DNA of 64,000 nt, from NCBI RefSeq assembly GCF_034702125.1, contig NC_085868.1, forward strand, positions 42,832,209-42,896,208, written 5' to 3'. A program made the position numbers and the translations under genes. Positions within the stretch are counted from its first letter, which is position 1. Each line of letters begins with the position of its first letter. Below the pieces are notes generated by a model. It saw only the letters and a program-made list of their open reading frames with translations. It was not told where the DNA came from and made no database searches. The stretch is from Engraulis encrasicolus (lineage: Eukaryota; Chordata; Actinopteri; Clupeiformes; Engraulidae). Shown here piece by piece: positions 49,158-60,835 of the stretch.

Positions 49158-49393
49158 ATTGGTTTACTCTATGCGGTGTGTTCCTGTGGATGTGTGTTCA
49201 TTCACTGCTGCTTTTCAGTTGCATGACACCACAACATGTCTTCAGCAGGTGTCATGGCGACAGGGTGTCATGGTTGTGCCGCCTTCTTTCCTTGCCTCCT
49301 TCCGCTCCTTCCAGGAATGCAGAGGTTTATTAGGAGCGAGTGCAGAAAACACCTCACTAGTCGTTCAGAGGTGAAATGCACAAACACGCGCCC

Positions 49394-49505
49394 ACACACA
49401 CACACACACACACACAGCCCCGCCGACAGGGGGGGACAAAAGGGCTTTTTGTCCCGGGCCCAGGGACAGGGGGGCCCAGAACTGGGCCCTCATTAAGTTT
49501 GTGAT
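49394..49505 (+). mobile_element. Short (CA)n joined to a hAT-like MITE fragment
   Basis: (CA)n at 49394-49414 runs into CAGCCCCGCCGACAGGGGGG, then TTTTGTCCCGGGCCCAGGGA, AGGGGGGCCCAGAACTGGGC and CCTCATTAAGT. The right half of the element is missing. Confidence 0.8.
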
Positions 49506-50298
49506 TAAGGGTTCCATTTCATTTCAAAATAATTTGGTCTTTGAGAGAGGGAGAATGCGCTATATTTGCATTAAATAAATTATGCAGATATTTTGCCTTT
49601 CCTGTCCTTAAAAAGGGATCAAGAACTCGCACCTCCCCCCACCCCCAGTGCACAAATGGTTTGGTCGGTCATTACGAGAAAGAAAAAAACGTCTTCAACT
49701 TAAACGCGGCTCGTGCCAATTTGCCAAGGTGTCTGAAGACGCAGTCGTTCAAACCAGGAGGGCAGAAAATGAAGGAAAGGAGAAAATAGAGGAAGACACC
49801 AGAAGCCCCAGGAATTCAGTAAAATATTCTTCAGATGATGCAGGTACTAATAACAGGCAGAGGACACAAACAAAGCAAAAGTTTCCCTTCATAAACAGAC
49901 ACGCACTGCACTGCAGCATTCATGTTTAAAAGGAGATCAGTCACACTGATAAACACAATAGAAAACGGGCATCGGATCATTTTATAACAGCTTAGTAAAA
50001 TTGTGTTTCAAATCTGACCATCAGTGACCTTAGCTAAGAATATGCACATTAGCCCGGAATCATACCGTGATGAGAAGTTGCGTCGCGCGCAGGGAGAGGG
50101 CAAGGGAGAACTTTTAAAACAGCGCTATTAATATGCAACGCTATAAACGCTTAGCGCGTAGGCTATAAATCCCGCTTAGCGCAAATGCTAACACATGATC
50201 AACCTGTTAACTTTGTGGGGAGAAATACAGTGTAGATTCGTTTTGCATATAGGCCTACATTTCTGCAACTTGACTTGTTCCTGTGTTTGGCTATTCCT
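49506..50298. other. Non-coding sequence; CpG-bearing patch at 50050-50190
   Basis: The patch contains GTTGCGTCGCGCGCAGGGAG and two CGCTTAGCGC-type words (about 50148 and 50174), probably a decayed repeat. No gene. Confidence 0.45.
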
Positions 50299-50940
50299 GG
50301 GGTGCGATTCTCAAAGTGCGAAGTAGCTAGTTTGTTAGCAATGTTGCATAGTAAATACTATAAAAGTTGCTAACTCTTGTGTCTCGAACGTTAGCACACA
50401 AAGTAACTACTGCTTGGAGTAATGTGCACTCTGAAGTAGTGGTGACTTTGAAAGTGAGGTGCCTCCTATCCGTATCTGGACAGTGAAGTTGAAGTACAGC
50501 TGGAGTAGATCCATTGAGTCCAGACATCACCTCAGCCACCCCAAGTAACACACAGCGCTAGTCTACTTCAGAGCGTGACTCCACCCATTAGCTAAACTTG
50601 TAGTACATATTTGACCACAAATGTGTCAATATCTTTTAATCCTGTGGTGCAAAAGCGATGAAAATCAATCGACATGCACACAAAGTGATGATACAGCTGT
50701 GAGAGTGTTCAGAACACAAATTCACGTCATGTCATTTGTTCGTGAAAAAAAACCGTCATATCCTTGGAATCTGATGAATCCCACACTAATAATATACTTT
50801 TAGCTGTATGCCGATTGAATTGCGTCTCATTTCGATGTGTAGTTTGTGAAATATTTAGATAAGAAAGTATTGGTTTCTCCCGGAAATGCGCTGAATTACG
50901 TGTCAAGTATTTAAATTTTTTTGGCGCGAATTTCATTTCA

Positions 50941-51003
50941 TAGCCTAGGGGTATTTACGCTTGCCTATCAATGGGAAGACGCGAGCCACGCCGGTTCGAA
51001 ACC
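50941..51003 (+). promoter_or_regulatory. tRNA-like Pol III A and B boxes (left arm)
   Basis: A box TAGCCTAGGGG at 50941-50951 and B box GGTTCGAAACC at 50993-51003. Box spacing (52 bp start to start) is slightly longer than in a normal tRNA gene, and the stems do not close, so this is a tRNA-derived sequence, not a functional tRNA. Confidence 0.65.
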
Positions 51004-51157
51004 AGTGTGCAGCATGTCGACAACAACTCGTGAAATCGTGTTTTGGACCCTACAGTGTAACACATTTTCCCTTGGCTGCACGTGTGTGTTGGTAATGCAC
51101 AACATAAATTATCTATTTCTGCCAGATATTTCCAAAATTGTGGCACTGTAACCATGT

Positions 51158-51220
51158 GGATTCGAACCGGTGTGGCTTCTGTTTTCCCATTGGGATGCAA
51201 GCGTGAATACCACTAGGCTA
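51158..51220 (-). promoter_or_regulatory. tRNA-like Pol III A and B boxes (right arm)
   Basis: On the minus strand, A box TAGCCTAGTGG (51220-51210) and B box GGTTCGAATCC (51168-51158). Both match the Pol III consensus well. Same 52-bp spacing as the plus-strand pair, facing it across about 150 bp. Confidence 0.7.
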
Positions 51221-51774
51221 TGGAATGAAATCTGCGCGAAAATTTCTCAGGGATATGACACTTTAACAGACGATTTTCTGGGAGTAACCACAACTTTATT
51301 GTCCAAATATTTCACAAATTACACCTCGGAATGAAACGAAATCCAATCGGCATGCAGATAATACTGCATTATTGGTGCGGATGGTGTCAGATTGTAATGC
51401 CACGGCCGTGTTTTTTCACAAAGAAATTACAAGGTGTGTTGTGGAGGAAACAGCGGAGTCACGGTGTCGTGACATCCAATCAAATGTGCTGGTGGTGGTT
51501 GTACACTATTGCTTTCTACTTCACGCACTGAATTTAGGAGGAAACAGCTGATTCATGACTCAGCAATCATGCCTATCTCTTGTTGCTTCTTTGGTCACGC
51601 ACTGCAATGCCAAGAAAGTAAGTAGCGGTGTGGACTCAGGAAAGCAGCCGCACTACTTTTGGCTTACTGTGGGAATAGTAAGGTTTCGAGAAATGCACGG
51701 ATTTCGCCTTGAAGTAAGTAGATAACTACAAAGTACGTCTGTAGTTCAAAGCTAACATTGCGGGAACGCATCCC

Positions 51775-52250
51775 TGGTGTGGGAAGACTGATGATGGAGC
51801 ACAGTACAAGACCTGTGTTCCACTGACGTCTTTGGTGTGCTGCTCACTTGTTCACTGTCATCACACATCACTTGAAGTCAGTTTAGCAAACGGGAGCTGA
51901 TTCAGTCAGGCACGTTTTGATGTGCAAGCCTTCAAATTGCCAAAGTAAATTACACTAACACTTGTGTTGTTATTGACAATGTGAATCCTATTTATTTTGT
52001 TTCATTTCTAAATAAATGTTGGCGAGAATGCATGGATAGTATAATTGGATGGATAGATCATTTACTATGGAATTGTATGCATCATTGTGAGGCTACTTTG
52101 GTACCAATGTCATTTCTTTTATAATGGGTAGGCCTAATAATACATAGCATGTCATGTGGTGTGCTTTCAGGCCGAAAGTGTAGGCCTAGTCTGGCCACCT
52201 GGTCTCTCTTGAAAAAAAAATGGTGGCTAGGTTTGTCTGGGTTTTTTTTT
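51775..52250. other. Non-coding sequence without recognised features
   Basis: No repeat or coding evidence. Confidence 0.45.
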
Positions 52251-52251
52251 T

Positions 52252-52333
52252 TTTGGGGGGGGGGGGGTTGTTGGAGGAAGGGGGGCCCATTGATATTTTT
52301 TTGTCCCGGGCCCAGCCAAACCTGTCAGCGGCC

Positions 52334-52396
<63 letters not shown>
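52252..52396 (+). mobile_element. hAT-like MITE end fragment joined to (CA)n
   Basis: After a G run, GGGGGGCCCATTGATATTTT, TTGTCCCGGGCCCAGCC and AACCTGTCAGCGGCCCTG (ending 52336) match the right end of the family. The (CA)n tract (52337-52396) starts at the very next base. Confidence 0.85.
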
Positions 52397-52399
<3 letters not shown>

Positions 52400-52890
52400 T
52401 TGGGGAGTTTAGTTTATTATGAGGAGTTTGAGGTGAAGAAGATAACAAAAGGGGAAAAAAACGTGTTTATAGTGGGAGAGGGGTAGTGTGTTGTTATGAT
52501 GATGCGAAGGAGAGACAAAATAATAAAAAAGTGGCACACCCATTGATCTTTGCTCATCTACCCTTTATCAGAAAAAAAAACTCCAGAAGAGATGAATAAA
52601 AGAGTACATGAAGACCATGGATGGAGACTGCAGACAAACACAGCGGGAGACAACACTTGTTTTTCTTTTCCTTTCTTTCTTTCTATCTTTCTGCTTTCCC
52701 CAGCCTTCAGGATGACTCCATAAAGATGGAAAGGCCTCTGAGATTTTTTTTTCCGACTATCTCACCTTTTTTGTTTATAAGCAACCAAGATGATTACTTT
52801 GCCACAGCAACTGCCACCACAGTTGTAAAATAAAAGCAAGGAATTGAAATGGTGGTGGTGGTGGGGTGAAATCTGTGCTCTCCTGTTGTA
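52397..52890. other. Non-coding sequence without recognised features
   Basis: CTTT-rich run near 52660-52690; nothing else. Confidence 0.4.
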
Positions 52891-52899
52891 CGCATTTTA

Positions 52900-53000
52900 G
52901 GATGGACCAGGAGCGGAAGGGCAAGCAGGGCATTTGTCTCTGGGCCCAGGGCCTCCTATGTTGGAAGTGGGGGCCCTATTGTGATCAGGGCAGGCCGTAT
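52900..53000. repeat. GGGCCC-bearing repeat fragment
   Basis: GCAGGGCATTTGTCTCTGGG, CCCAGGGCCTCCTATGTTGG and GGGGGCCCTATTGTGATC recall the hAT-like family but the order is partial. Confidence 0.5.
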
Positions 53001-53461
53001 GGAGCGCCCTATAAGTGTCACCTAAGCTTCCTATTGGTCAGAAGAAAAAAGTGGGATCCAAAAGGAACATCAATTTTACAGTCCATCTGCAATCCTCCCA
53101 TCCAACTCACACACCACCCCTTCCTCTTCCGCTCCCACCAAGTCTGAAGTCCTTATCGCTATGACCAATCCTTTTTTTGCCCTGAAAGTGGGGATTGTAT
53201 TGATTGCTGCGAGCGTGTGACAAAATAATAACCTTTTCTTTCTTGCCCTCATGAAATGGTGGCTTAAGCTGAACAGTCGGCCCACCAGCCCACCCCCTTA
53301 TGAATTTAAGGCATCCTGACCCAAGTGCTTTCAATGCCTCTTAAAGGGCTAGAGGAAAGAGGGGATTTGGTGTGATCAGAGGTATTTAATGAACAAAGCC
53401 CAGAGATTCTCGTCTTTGCTGTAAATGTCAAAAGAATAAACCTATGCATGCACCCACAGGC

Positions 53462-53463
<2 letters not shown>
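53001..53463. other. Non-coding sequence without recognised features
   Basis: No repeat or coding evidence. Confidence 0.4.

Positions 53464-53543
<80 letters not shown>
53464..53543. repeat. (GA)n microsatellite
   Basis: About 39 GA units. Confidence 0.98.
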
Positions 53544-53545
<2 letters not shown>

Positions 53546-54483
53546 TGCTGGGGGTTGCAGTAATTAAAGATTTTTTAAGGACTCCTTATACAACCTGTTA
53601 GGAGTCCTGTAGCTGAAGGGTGATAGCAGAACACTCCCCTGTAAGATTTCAAATGTACAGATACAGATAGGCTAAGTGATCTCATACACATTCCCAAGAG
53701 ATCCACTAGGGTGCTGACTTCATTCATAATATGAATTCAACAAGTAAAGCAATCTAATGGGAATTCTTTTTATTTATTATTTTTATTTTATTATTTATTA
53801 TCTTATTTTTTACAGTTACTCTCCTTATTCTGACGTCCCCTTTGCTGACCAAGACAGAAAATGAAATGAACATGATCCGACAAGAATTGCCTATTAATCC
53901 TGGACCTCCCTATGTGATCTGTATAAAATATGTATATCTGTGCACATACTAAATGTGTGAATTCCTAAGTATTAGGCCTATACTGTATTGAGCCTTGTAA
54001 AACGTGGTCTAGAAATGAGTGCATACTTTAAGGTTGTAGCGCATCAGAGGTCACTAATGTGCAGAGGGCTATAATAACAATAATGATAAAAAGTGTGCTT
54101 CTTGCACGTGAGTGTATGCTCAATTGGTATATAAAATTGCTATGAACTTGCTAAAAGCTCCTAATGCAGGAGAGTAAGTATAATTCAGTGCATCGCCATT
54201 GGCTGTGTAGAACTGAATCAGGAGTCTACCCATTCATCTCACCAGTGACGAAGGTGCTAATGTGAATTGAGTGAGGTCCTGAGTTCAAGCTCTTTCCAAG
54301 AATTCTGACACATGTCTCTGGAGACACTGATGTGCATGAGGACCAGTAATAGCCTGATTCAAGGAAATGGTTTCTGCAGAGCTACACTCTTTTTCTCCCT
54401 TATCCTTTTCACTTGGTTCCCTCCTCTTCTTTCCTGCCTCCATGCCTTTCCTAATAAAAGCACTGATGCAATTAAAAAAAAAA
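53544..54483. other. Non-coding sequence; AT-rich block at 53766-53815
   Basis: TTTATTTATTATTTTTATTT block. Near 54266-54294 GAGGTCCTGAGTTCAAGCTC looks like a B box without a partner A box. No gene. Confidence 0.4.
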
Positions 54484-54660
54484 TTGTTACAAGCTATTTT
54501 GTTATGAGCTATTTTGACCACAACAGCCAAAATGAATATTTAAATCTGAATCGCTGAGATCAGCTGTAGCAACTTGAGGACTGATACACTGATGGGAGGA
54601 CCAGGCCAAAATCATCAACAGTCCACCGGGCAAATGTACTGTCCTGTTTACCTGTAAACT
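54484..54660 (+). repeat. Dispersed repeat, third copy of the 15205/19300 family
   Basis: TTGACCACAACAGCCAAAAT, GAATATTTAAATCTGA, GATCAGCTGTAGCAACTTGA, GGACTGATACACTGATGGGA, GGACCAGGCCAAAATCATCA and CAGTCCACCGGGCAAATGTA, collinear with 19305-19435. Confidence 0.7.
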
Positions 54661-54745
54661 TACCTGAAGGATGACCGAAAGGTCGGATGACCGAAATGTT
54701 GTATTAAGTTTGTTGATGGAACGGACAGTGTGCAGGATTTCTTTA
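54661..54745 (+). repeat. Retroelement-like hairpin motif (CTGAAGGATGACC...GACCGAAATG)
   Basis: CTGAAGGATGACCGAAAGGT is followed by CGGATGACCGAAATGTTGTA, a short tandem duplication of a hairpin-GAAA motif. It continues into TGATGGAACGGACAGTGTGC. It resembles the other hairpin-GAAA 3' motifs in the window. Confidence 0.45.
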
Positions 54746-55365
54746 CTCTTGAAAGCTATGAGAATAATCAGTGACTGAAGTCTTCCATATACATTAGCAG
54801 AATGCCAGTGCAGGTTGAAATCTCTTCTGATGGTCCTTAGTATCAACACTTACCAGGAAAATTAAGTCAGGTGAACTTCCACATTTCCCCTTCGTAAACC
54901 CTAAGACTTTCCTCTACTTCCTCTTTCTCCCATGGTTGTTTATCACATTCAGTCTTTGCTCATGCTTCTGAAATCACAAGCTTGGGAATAGAATTATTCT
55001 TATATAATAAATAAATATTTTTTTAATGTGTGAAATAACACACACACACAATCAAGGCAAAACAACATATCACAAGGCGGTTCAGTCCACAGCTTGAGCA
55101 ACAAGTGTTTTGGGGAGAGAGCAGGAGATAAGCCAGGCAAGAGAGCCATTGTCCCTTAAACAGGTGACGTTGAGGCCTCTGAGTCGTCATTTGAGCCCCA
55201 ATGAGCAGAGACAACATCACACACGGATTAAATCAACAGACCCTCTGACCCACAGCGTCTGTGCAAGCCAGCTAGACAGCTGGAAGGCGTTTGCAGTATG
55301 CAAGCAGGCACAGAACACACCCCCCCCACACCCCCCCCACACACACACACACCCAAGCGAGGAGG
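54746..55365. other. Non-coding sequence without recognised features
   Basis: Short CA and C runs near 55315-55355; no gene or repeat family. Confidence 0.4.
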
Positions 55366-55367
55366 CG

Positions 55368-55512
55368 GCCCGTCGTCTGTCACAGGGTGCAACACCATAG
55401 GTATTGGAGGCTGTGATTCCTCCATGCTCATGATGGCAATAGGTTCCACCAAGCTGTTGTTTTTTTGCTTGATGAAGTGGAGAGATGTTTTCCACAGCGG
55501 CACAGGAGAGAA
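55368..55512 (+). repeat. Duplicated segment, copy 1 (GTCGTCT...CCACAGCGGCAC)
   Basis: GTCGTCTGTCACAGGGTGCA, CCATAGGTATTGGA, TGCTCATGATGGCAATAGG, TGATGAAGTGGAGAGATG and TTTTCCACAGCGGCACAGGA match 56208-56368. The plus frame stays open in both copies and gives LMKWRDVFHSGT at the end, but upstream an indel changes frame between copies, so coding is not supported. It stops at GAGAAGGTATGTGTG where (GT)n begins. Confidence 0.75.
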
Positions 55513-55513
55513 G

Positions 55514-55515
<2 letters not shown>

Positions 55516-55582
<67 letters not shown>

Positions 55583-55605
55583 TGTTTGTGTTTGTGTTTG
55601 TGCAC
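55516..55605. repeat. (GT)n then (GTTT/GT)n microsatellite
   Basis: About 32 GT units, then four TTTGTG-type units to 55602. Confidence 0.97.
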
Positions 55606-55888
<283 letters not shown>

Positions 55889-55954
55889 CCATCAACCCAC
55901 TTCTTCCTTTCATTCCTTCCTTTCAAAAAAAAAAAAAACTAACCCCTCTTTGCA

Positions 55955-56082
55955 TCTGCACTTATTGTTCTGTATATTTCCTGTGCACTTTGTACTAGGG
56001 ATGTTGGCTATGATTATGTCCTCGTTTGTAAGTCGCTTTGGTTATAAAGCGTCTGCCAAATGGAATGGAATGTAATAACATT
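55955..56082 (+). mobile_element. SINE/LINE 3' tail with GTCGCTTTGGATAAA-like end
   Basis: TTGTAAGTCGCTTTGGTTAT, AAAGCGTCTGCCAAATGGAA and TGGAATGTAATAACA form the well-known fish tail shared by L2-type LINEs and their SINEs, ending in AATG-type repeats. The head is not identifiable; a poly-A (55926-55938) lies upstream. Confidence 0.8.
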
Positions 56083-56195
56083 CTATGTCCTTCCTCTCCC
56101 CCAACCTCCCCTCCCACCGTCTACCTTCAATTCCACTTCCTCCCCCCATCCCTGCTCTCCACTCATCCCCATCTCCTCATCCTCCTCCAGCAGAG
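56083..56195. other. Pyrimidine-rich spacer
   Basis: C/T-rich sequence ending CTCATCCTCCTCCAG. It could act as a splice acceptor by sequence, but no exon evidence supports that. Confidence 0.4.
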
Positions 56196-56199
56196 CAGG

Positions 56200-56372
56200 G
56201 AGACAGCCTGTCGTCTCTCATGGGGTGCAATGCCAAAGGTATTGGATGTATTTGCTGTTGAATGTTACAATGCCTCAACGCTCATGATGGGGATAGGGCT
56301 GAGCAAGCTGGTGATTTTTCACCTGATGAAGTGGAGAGATGTTTTCCACAGTGGCACCACAGGAAAGGAAAG
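56200..56372 (+). repeat. Duplicated segment, copy 2
   Basis: GTCGTCTCTCATGGGGTGCA, CCAAAGGTATTGGATGTATT, GCTCATGATGGGGATAGG, CCTGATGAAGTGGAGAGATG and TTTTCCACAGTGGCACCACA match 55368-55512 with one gain of about 20 bp in the middle. A dispersed repeat is the simplest reading. Confidence 0.75.
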
Positions 56373-57735
56373 TTGAAAGTAGTTGAAAAAGAAAAACAGA
56401 GTGTCTCATTTCCGCTCCTGGCAGAGCTTTTCTTTTTGCTCTTTGCTGCAGTGCTCCTGCCAGTCACGTTGAGTTTAATGTATGAATGACGTACATATGG
56501 AGGAGTGTAATATTCACATGTGCTAACAACATGTGATTTCATGAAATGTCACTGCAAATATTATTAATGTCAGCCAATCTGTCTTCCAAACATGGAGGAG
56601 AAGGAGAAGGATGTGTTTCAGTGGCCAGTTTCAGTGTTACCTTAACCAATCAGTAACAGACTCTGCAGGTGAGTTCTGTGTCACCACTCTCAACTGTTTG
56701 CTGATTGGCAGAACAGTGGGTGAACCAAGCTAGGAGGCTTTCGCCAAACTATGTGCGGAGCCAAAATCTTGGGGTGGAAGTACAAAGGATGGCATCGCCT
56801 GGCTAGTGTTTCAGAGCCTTCACAATCTTCTTTGGGAGGCTGAAATTGGGAAAAGGGGTCACTTGCGCTCTATAGCCTTGGTGCTGCTCACAGGCCAGGA
56901 CTGCAGACAGTAGGAAACAAGTTGGTCCACTTCAGAGAGACTGGGACAAGGGTGACTGGGGCACACAGGATATGTTTTTTCTGCTGTTTTATTGTGGTGC
57001 AAGCAGGATTAGCTGTTCAACGCAGTGTGTCTTCTTCAGCGTAAAACCATACTGGTATCACTACATGGAATATAATCCTTCTTTCTCAGCACTGGTTACT
57101 AGTGAGGGGTGGATCAAGAGCAATTCGCCAGTAAGGGCACTCATGAATAGGTAAATGAAATCAAGGAGCGCGGTTACATGCACATTAATTATTAGATTAA
57201 GCATTACTCCGATTATTAATAGAACATGGAATACTCCGATCTGGTCCAGTCTAGGCTACATGCTAAATGAACTTGTGTAATCGAATTGGATGGTTTGATT
57301 CTCTACCCCAAGATTTATCCTCCAGTTGGACAGTAGCACACATATTTTTGTCAGCCAAACCTTTTTTTTAAATTTCGTCTTTCAAAATAAAGCTGTAGGC
57401 TACAGACTAGAGGTCAAATTGCTGTCATTTTGCCACTTTAATCGCATCACTAAAAGACAACAACCGTTTTTCGGAAAACACGTAGGCCAAGGCTAGCCTA
57501 TCTGATGCTATCTAACTGCTAACTAGAGAGCAGCGAGTGCAGTTATTACCCAGGCATGTTTTTAAATGAAGTTGTAGGTCGTAGCCTGACACAAACTTGC
57601 AGAGCATCGACTTTATAGGTACGTTGACCTTATGACTCTACAATCTCTGTCTATCTCTTCTTCCTCTGCCTTCCTACTATTTCTGCCTCTCCTCTATACC
57701 TCTCCTTTTAAATCTATCTCTAACAATGTTTTTTT
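56373..57735. other. Non-coding sequence; possible decayed repeat at 57165-57260
   Basis: GCGGTTACATGCACATTAAT and TACTCCGATCTGG near 57171-57245 have the look of a fish MITE end, but no matching end was found. No coding evidence elsewhere. Confidence 0.4.
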
Positions 57736-57739
57736 TTTC

Positions 57740-57797
57740 CCATTTGTTAAGCACTTTGAGTTACATGCCTTGTATGACACAGTGCTATACAAATACA

Positions 57798-57828
<31 letters not shown>

Positions 57829-57843
57829 TAAATTATTATTATA
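57740..57843 (+). mobile_element. LINE 3' tail ending in (ATT)n
   Basis: TTAAGCACTTTGAGTTACAT, GCCTTGTATGACACAGTGCT and ATACAAATACAATTATTATT are the conserved end of an L2/CR1-like fish LINE with an ATT tail (57797-57842). The upstream C/T-rich region to 57640 may belong to it. No reverse transcriptase is present. Confidence 0.8.
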
Positions 57844-58600
57844 ACGGTGCTTAAGGGAAATTATTACAACAGTGCTGTTGGAAATGCGGTACCGGTATAT
57901 CTTTTAGTGTTGGCTAGATCCCTGGCTTGCCTTGTTGTCAGACTGTCAGAAGTTTGAGTGGTTAGTGCACTTGCTAGCTACGTGCAATAGTTACAAACAC
58001 TTTTTAAAAAGCCATCAGAAGCTCTCCAAGCCGTGTCATGCAAGACTTTTGTTTCGCGAATGCCGTTGGGTACGTGATTTAGTTCCCTATGGTTTAACTA
58101 CAGAATAAGATAACAAAGCTAGGTTGCTCTGTTTGCTTATAGCTTACATGATTGCACAAGTCCATTATCCCAATGCAGCAATTACAAGAAGCAATTCAAC
58201 TGACATTAGGCTACACAAAAATGAATAATTTTTCCAACCTTCTCTTCATTGCATTAGGTCTAATCAATGCCGGGCTGAAGTTTATCTGTGCAATCTGAAG
58301 CAATCAGACTGACAGAGGTTTCGGCAAGTGCTGCCGAGTTTCTCGCGCATCTTTTTACACAGTAGCCCGTCATCAAAAGTAGGCTAGAAGTAGGCCTACC
58401 GTTTACACTGGTGGCACACATACGTAGAGTCGATGAAATGAAATGATGATTTCCAAAGACCTCCGATTCCTACGTGCATGCAGAGGCGATTCTAGGCTCG
58501 GGGCCCCATTATAGTTCCCCATTCCCTGTCTTTCTTTCTCGCATCCACGAAAGACTATTTAAAAAAGTGGACTTTTTTATTGGCCATTGTACAATGTTAA
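57844..58600. other. Non-coding sequence without recognised features
   Basis: A GGGGCCCC-bearing phrase near 58485-58510 recalls the GGGCCC repeats. Nothing else. Confidence 0.4.
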
Positions 58601-58607
58601 ATGTTAA

Positions 58608-58953
58608 AGGTACACTGTGTGAGATTTTTAGTTTTTATTTCCAGAATTCATGCTGCCCATTCACTATTGTTACCTTTTTCATGAATACTTACCACCACCA
58701 TCAAATTCTAAGTATTCATTATGACTGGAAAACGTATACATTTCATACATGAAAAGGGGGATCTTCTCCATGGTCCGCCATTTTGAATTTCCAAACATAG
58801 CCATTTTTAGCTGCAAAAATGACTCTACTTGGACCATACTAGGAATTATTTGTTAATTACTGAATAAACTTTCATGTAAAGATTTGGCAATAGGCAGCCC
58901 AGTTTCAATGAGCAGCATAGTTGCAGTACCTCCATTTCCTGCACAGTGTACCT
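58608..58953 (+). mobile_element. TTAA-target MITE with AGGTACACTGTG ends
   Basis: TTAA (58604-58607) then AGGTACACTGTGTGAG; the right end TGCACAGTGTACCT is followed by TTCA (58954-58957), a one-base-changed TTAA. The body includes CATTATGACTGGAAAACGTA, CTTCTCCATGGTCCGCCATT and GCAATAGGCAGCCCAGTTTC. 346 bp, no transposase. Half copy at 19870-20012. The TTAA target fits Kolobok- or piggyBac-type elements. Confidence 0.85.
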
Positions 58954-58957
58954 TTCA

Positions 58958-59227
58958 AGTGAAGGTTCGGAGTAGATTCACCCTAATGCCATTTGAACCA
59001 TCACATCCATCCAGTAGTCCACCCTTAGTGTTTTCTGGCTTGGGCGAACATTAGCAGAGAACTGAGTTATTTATGGCTATTTCGAATAGTTTCCCGGGCA
59101 TTCACAGTATCTCCAAACTTTACCCCACAAAAATTACATGTCATGACACCAAACCTTTACAGTAGTACAAATATGGTCTCTACTCACAAAACGAAGTATT
59201 TAGAAGTTTCGAAATAGTCCAGGAGTT
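58958..59227. other. Non-coding sequence without recognised features
   Basis: May include an outer part of the following fold-back. Confidence 0.35.
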
Positions 59228-59567
59228 CATTATTATCAGCACAAGCCGAATATAGTCTGTCTGTATAAAGCTGCGCTGTTGTTACTTCCGTAAGCCCGTA
59301 AAAGTCCTCAACAAAACTCATCATTATGCACAATGAAAAGTGGATTCAGCATCGGTATTGATAACGGAAATCCATGTTTAATTGATAGTAGGTAACATTT
59401 GAAATATCTTGTAAGTGTTGCCTTGAAAATATAAGCCTTAATCACAATTCAATGAAAACGTTTTTCAATACTCTCATCGGAAACTTTGTTGGGGACTTTT
59501 ACGGGCTTACGGCAGTAACGACGGCGCAGCTTTAGAAAGACAGAATATATTCGGCTTGTGTGGATAG
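59228..59567. mobile_element. Fold-back element with about 90-bp arms
   Basis: The left arm CAGCACAAGCCGAATATAGT, GCTGCGCTGTTGTTACTTCC, GTAAGCCCGTAAAAGTCC, AACAAA is inverted at the right (TTTGTTGGGGACTTTTACGG, GCTTACGGCAGTAACGACGG, CGCAGCTTTAGAAAGACAG, TATATTCGGCTTGTGTGG). The loop is 59327-59461. The right side runs into (CA)n at 59593, which may have replaced its end. Confidence 0.78.
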
Positions 59568-59589
59568 TACCTACTTTTGGAGAAGTTGG

Positions 59590-60001
<412 letters not shown>

Positions 60002-60196
60002 CAGGGCCACCACTAGGCATAAGCAGAGTAAGCAGAGCACTTAGGGCCTCAACCACTTTGCCCCTAAAATTGGGGCCTCATAAGTTGAGATAGACTAAAA
60101 AAACATATTATTACTATTAGGCTACTATTTAGTTATGAGGGGGGGGGCTCCTGACCAGTTATGCTTAGGGGCTCGTAAATATTAGCAGCGGCCCTG
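60002..60196. mobile_element. hAT MITE with perfect 8-bp target duplication GGCGGAAT
   Basis: GGCGGAAT at 59994-60001 and again at 60197-60204. The inverted ends are CAGGGCCACCACTAGGC and, inverted from the right, CAGGGCCGCTGCTAATA. The body has ACTTAGGGCCTCAACCAC and GGGGCCTCATAAGTTGAG. 195 bp. It shares CAGGGCC ends with the GGGCCC family at 32867 but has a different body, so it is a second hAT MITE family. Confidence 0.93.
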
Positions 60197-60204
60197 GGCG
60201 GAAT

Positions 60205-60605
60205 TGGGGGTATGGTGGGTGGTAGTAGAAAGGACAGTAGAAGGTTGAATAAAAGAGAGGAAGAGAAGGGAAGAGCATGGGTGAAGACCACTGGCAGTGT
60301 GAAGGACCCTAGGGGAGTATCATTGAGGAGGCTTTGGATGTTTCTGGGCAGAGTGTGCAGTGTGTGTGTGTGGGTGTGTGTGGGTGTGGGTGTGTGCGTG
60401 CCTGTGTGCATAAATGCATGTCCTAGCTAGACACTCAGATAAAACCTGAGCTGCCTCTCGGTATGCAGAGATGAGCTGGAGGAAGTGGCAGACAGCTGTT
60501 CCCCCGGTAATCAAATCATTTCCAGTTTTGGGAGAATAATGACCAGAACTGGCTTAAATATGGAAGATGTATTTTATGCCATTTGCTGAAGGCATGATTC
60601 ACATT
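60205..60605. other. Non-coding sequence with a short GT/GTGGG tract (60359-60410)
   Basis: The tract is GTGTGTGG/GTGTGGGTGTG-type and imperfect. Nothing else recognised. Confidence 0.45.
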
Positions 60606-60608
60606 TAC

Positions 60609-60631
60609 GTGTGTGTGTGTGTGTGTGTGTG

Positions 60632-60693
<62 letters not shown>

Positions 60694-60723
60694 GTGTGTA
60701 CGTGCGTGTGTGTGTGTGTGTGT
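60609..60723. repeat. Imperfect (GT)n microsatellite
   Basis: GT units with GCTG, GCGCGCGC and TACGTGC interruptions. Confidence 0.96.
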
Positions 60724-60835
60724 TGCAGGTGGAACAGTAAAACTTTGTGTTGTGCGTATTGCATGAGCTTGAGAGTGCAGGACTGAGATGCTGAGACCAC
60801 TGGCATATCACTTTCACACCTTACTCACCTCCCGT

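Larger units (their letters stand above)
50299..51774. mobile_element. 1.5-kb palindromic element with two convergent tRNA-like promoters
   Basis: The outer ends GGGGTGCGATTCTCAAAG and, inverted from the right, GGGATGCGTTCCCGCAATG resemble the ends of 27351-28136. The inner arms 50805-51005 and 51155-51350 are inverted copies of about 75-80 percent identity (GCCGATTGAATTGCGTCTCA against GCCGATTGGATTTCGTTTCA read inverted; GTGAAATATTTRGA; TTTCATTYCATAGCCTAG). Each inner arm ends with a tRNA-like A box and B box. A third copy of the right arm lies inverted at 61806-62293. Confidence 0.8.

Noticed and set aside
51158..51220. Functional tRNA gene on the minus strand
   Set aside because: A and B boxes are good, but the acceptor and T stems do not pair and no clean anticodon arm forms. 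It is repeated in other arms of the element.
54266..54294. tRNA-derived SINE head
   Set aside because: Only a B-box-like phrase is present; no A box at the proper distance and no SINE body.
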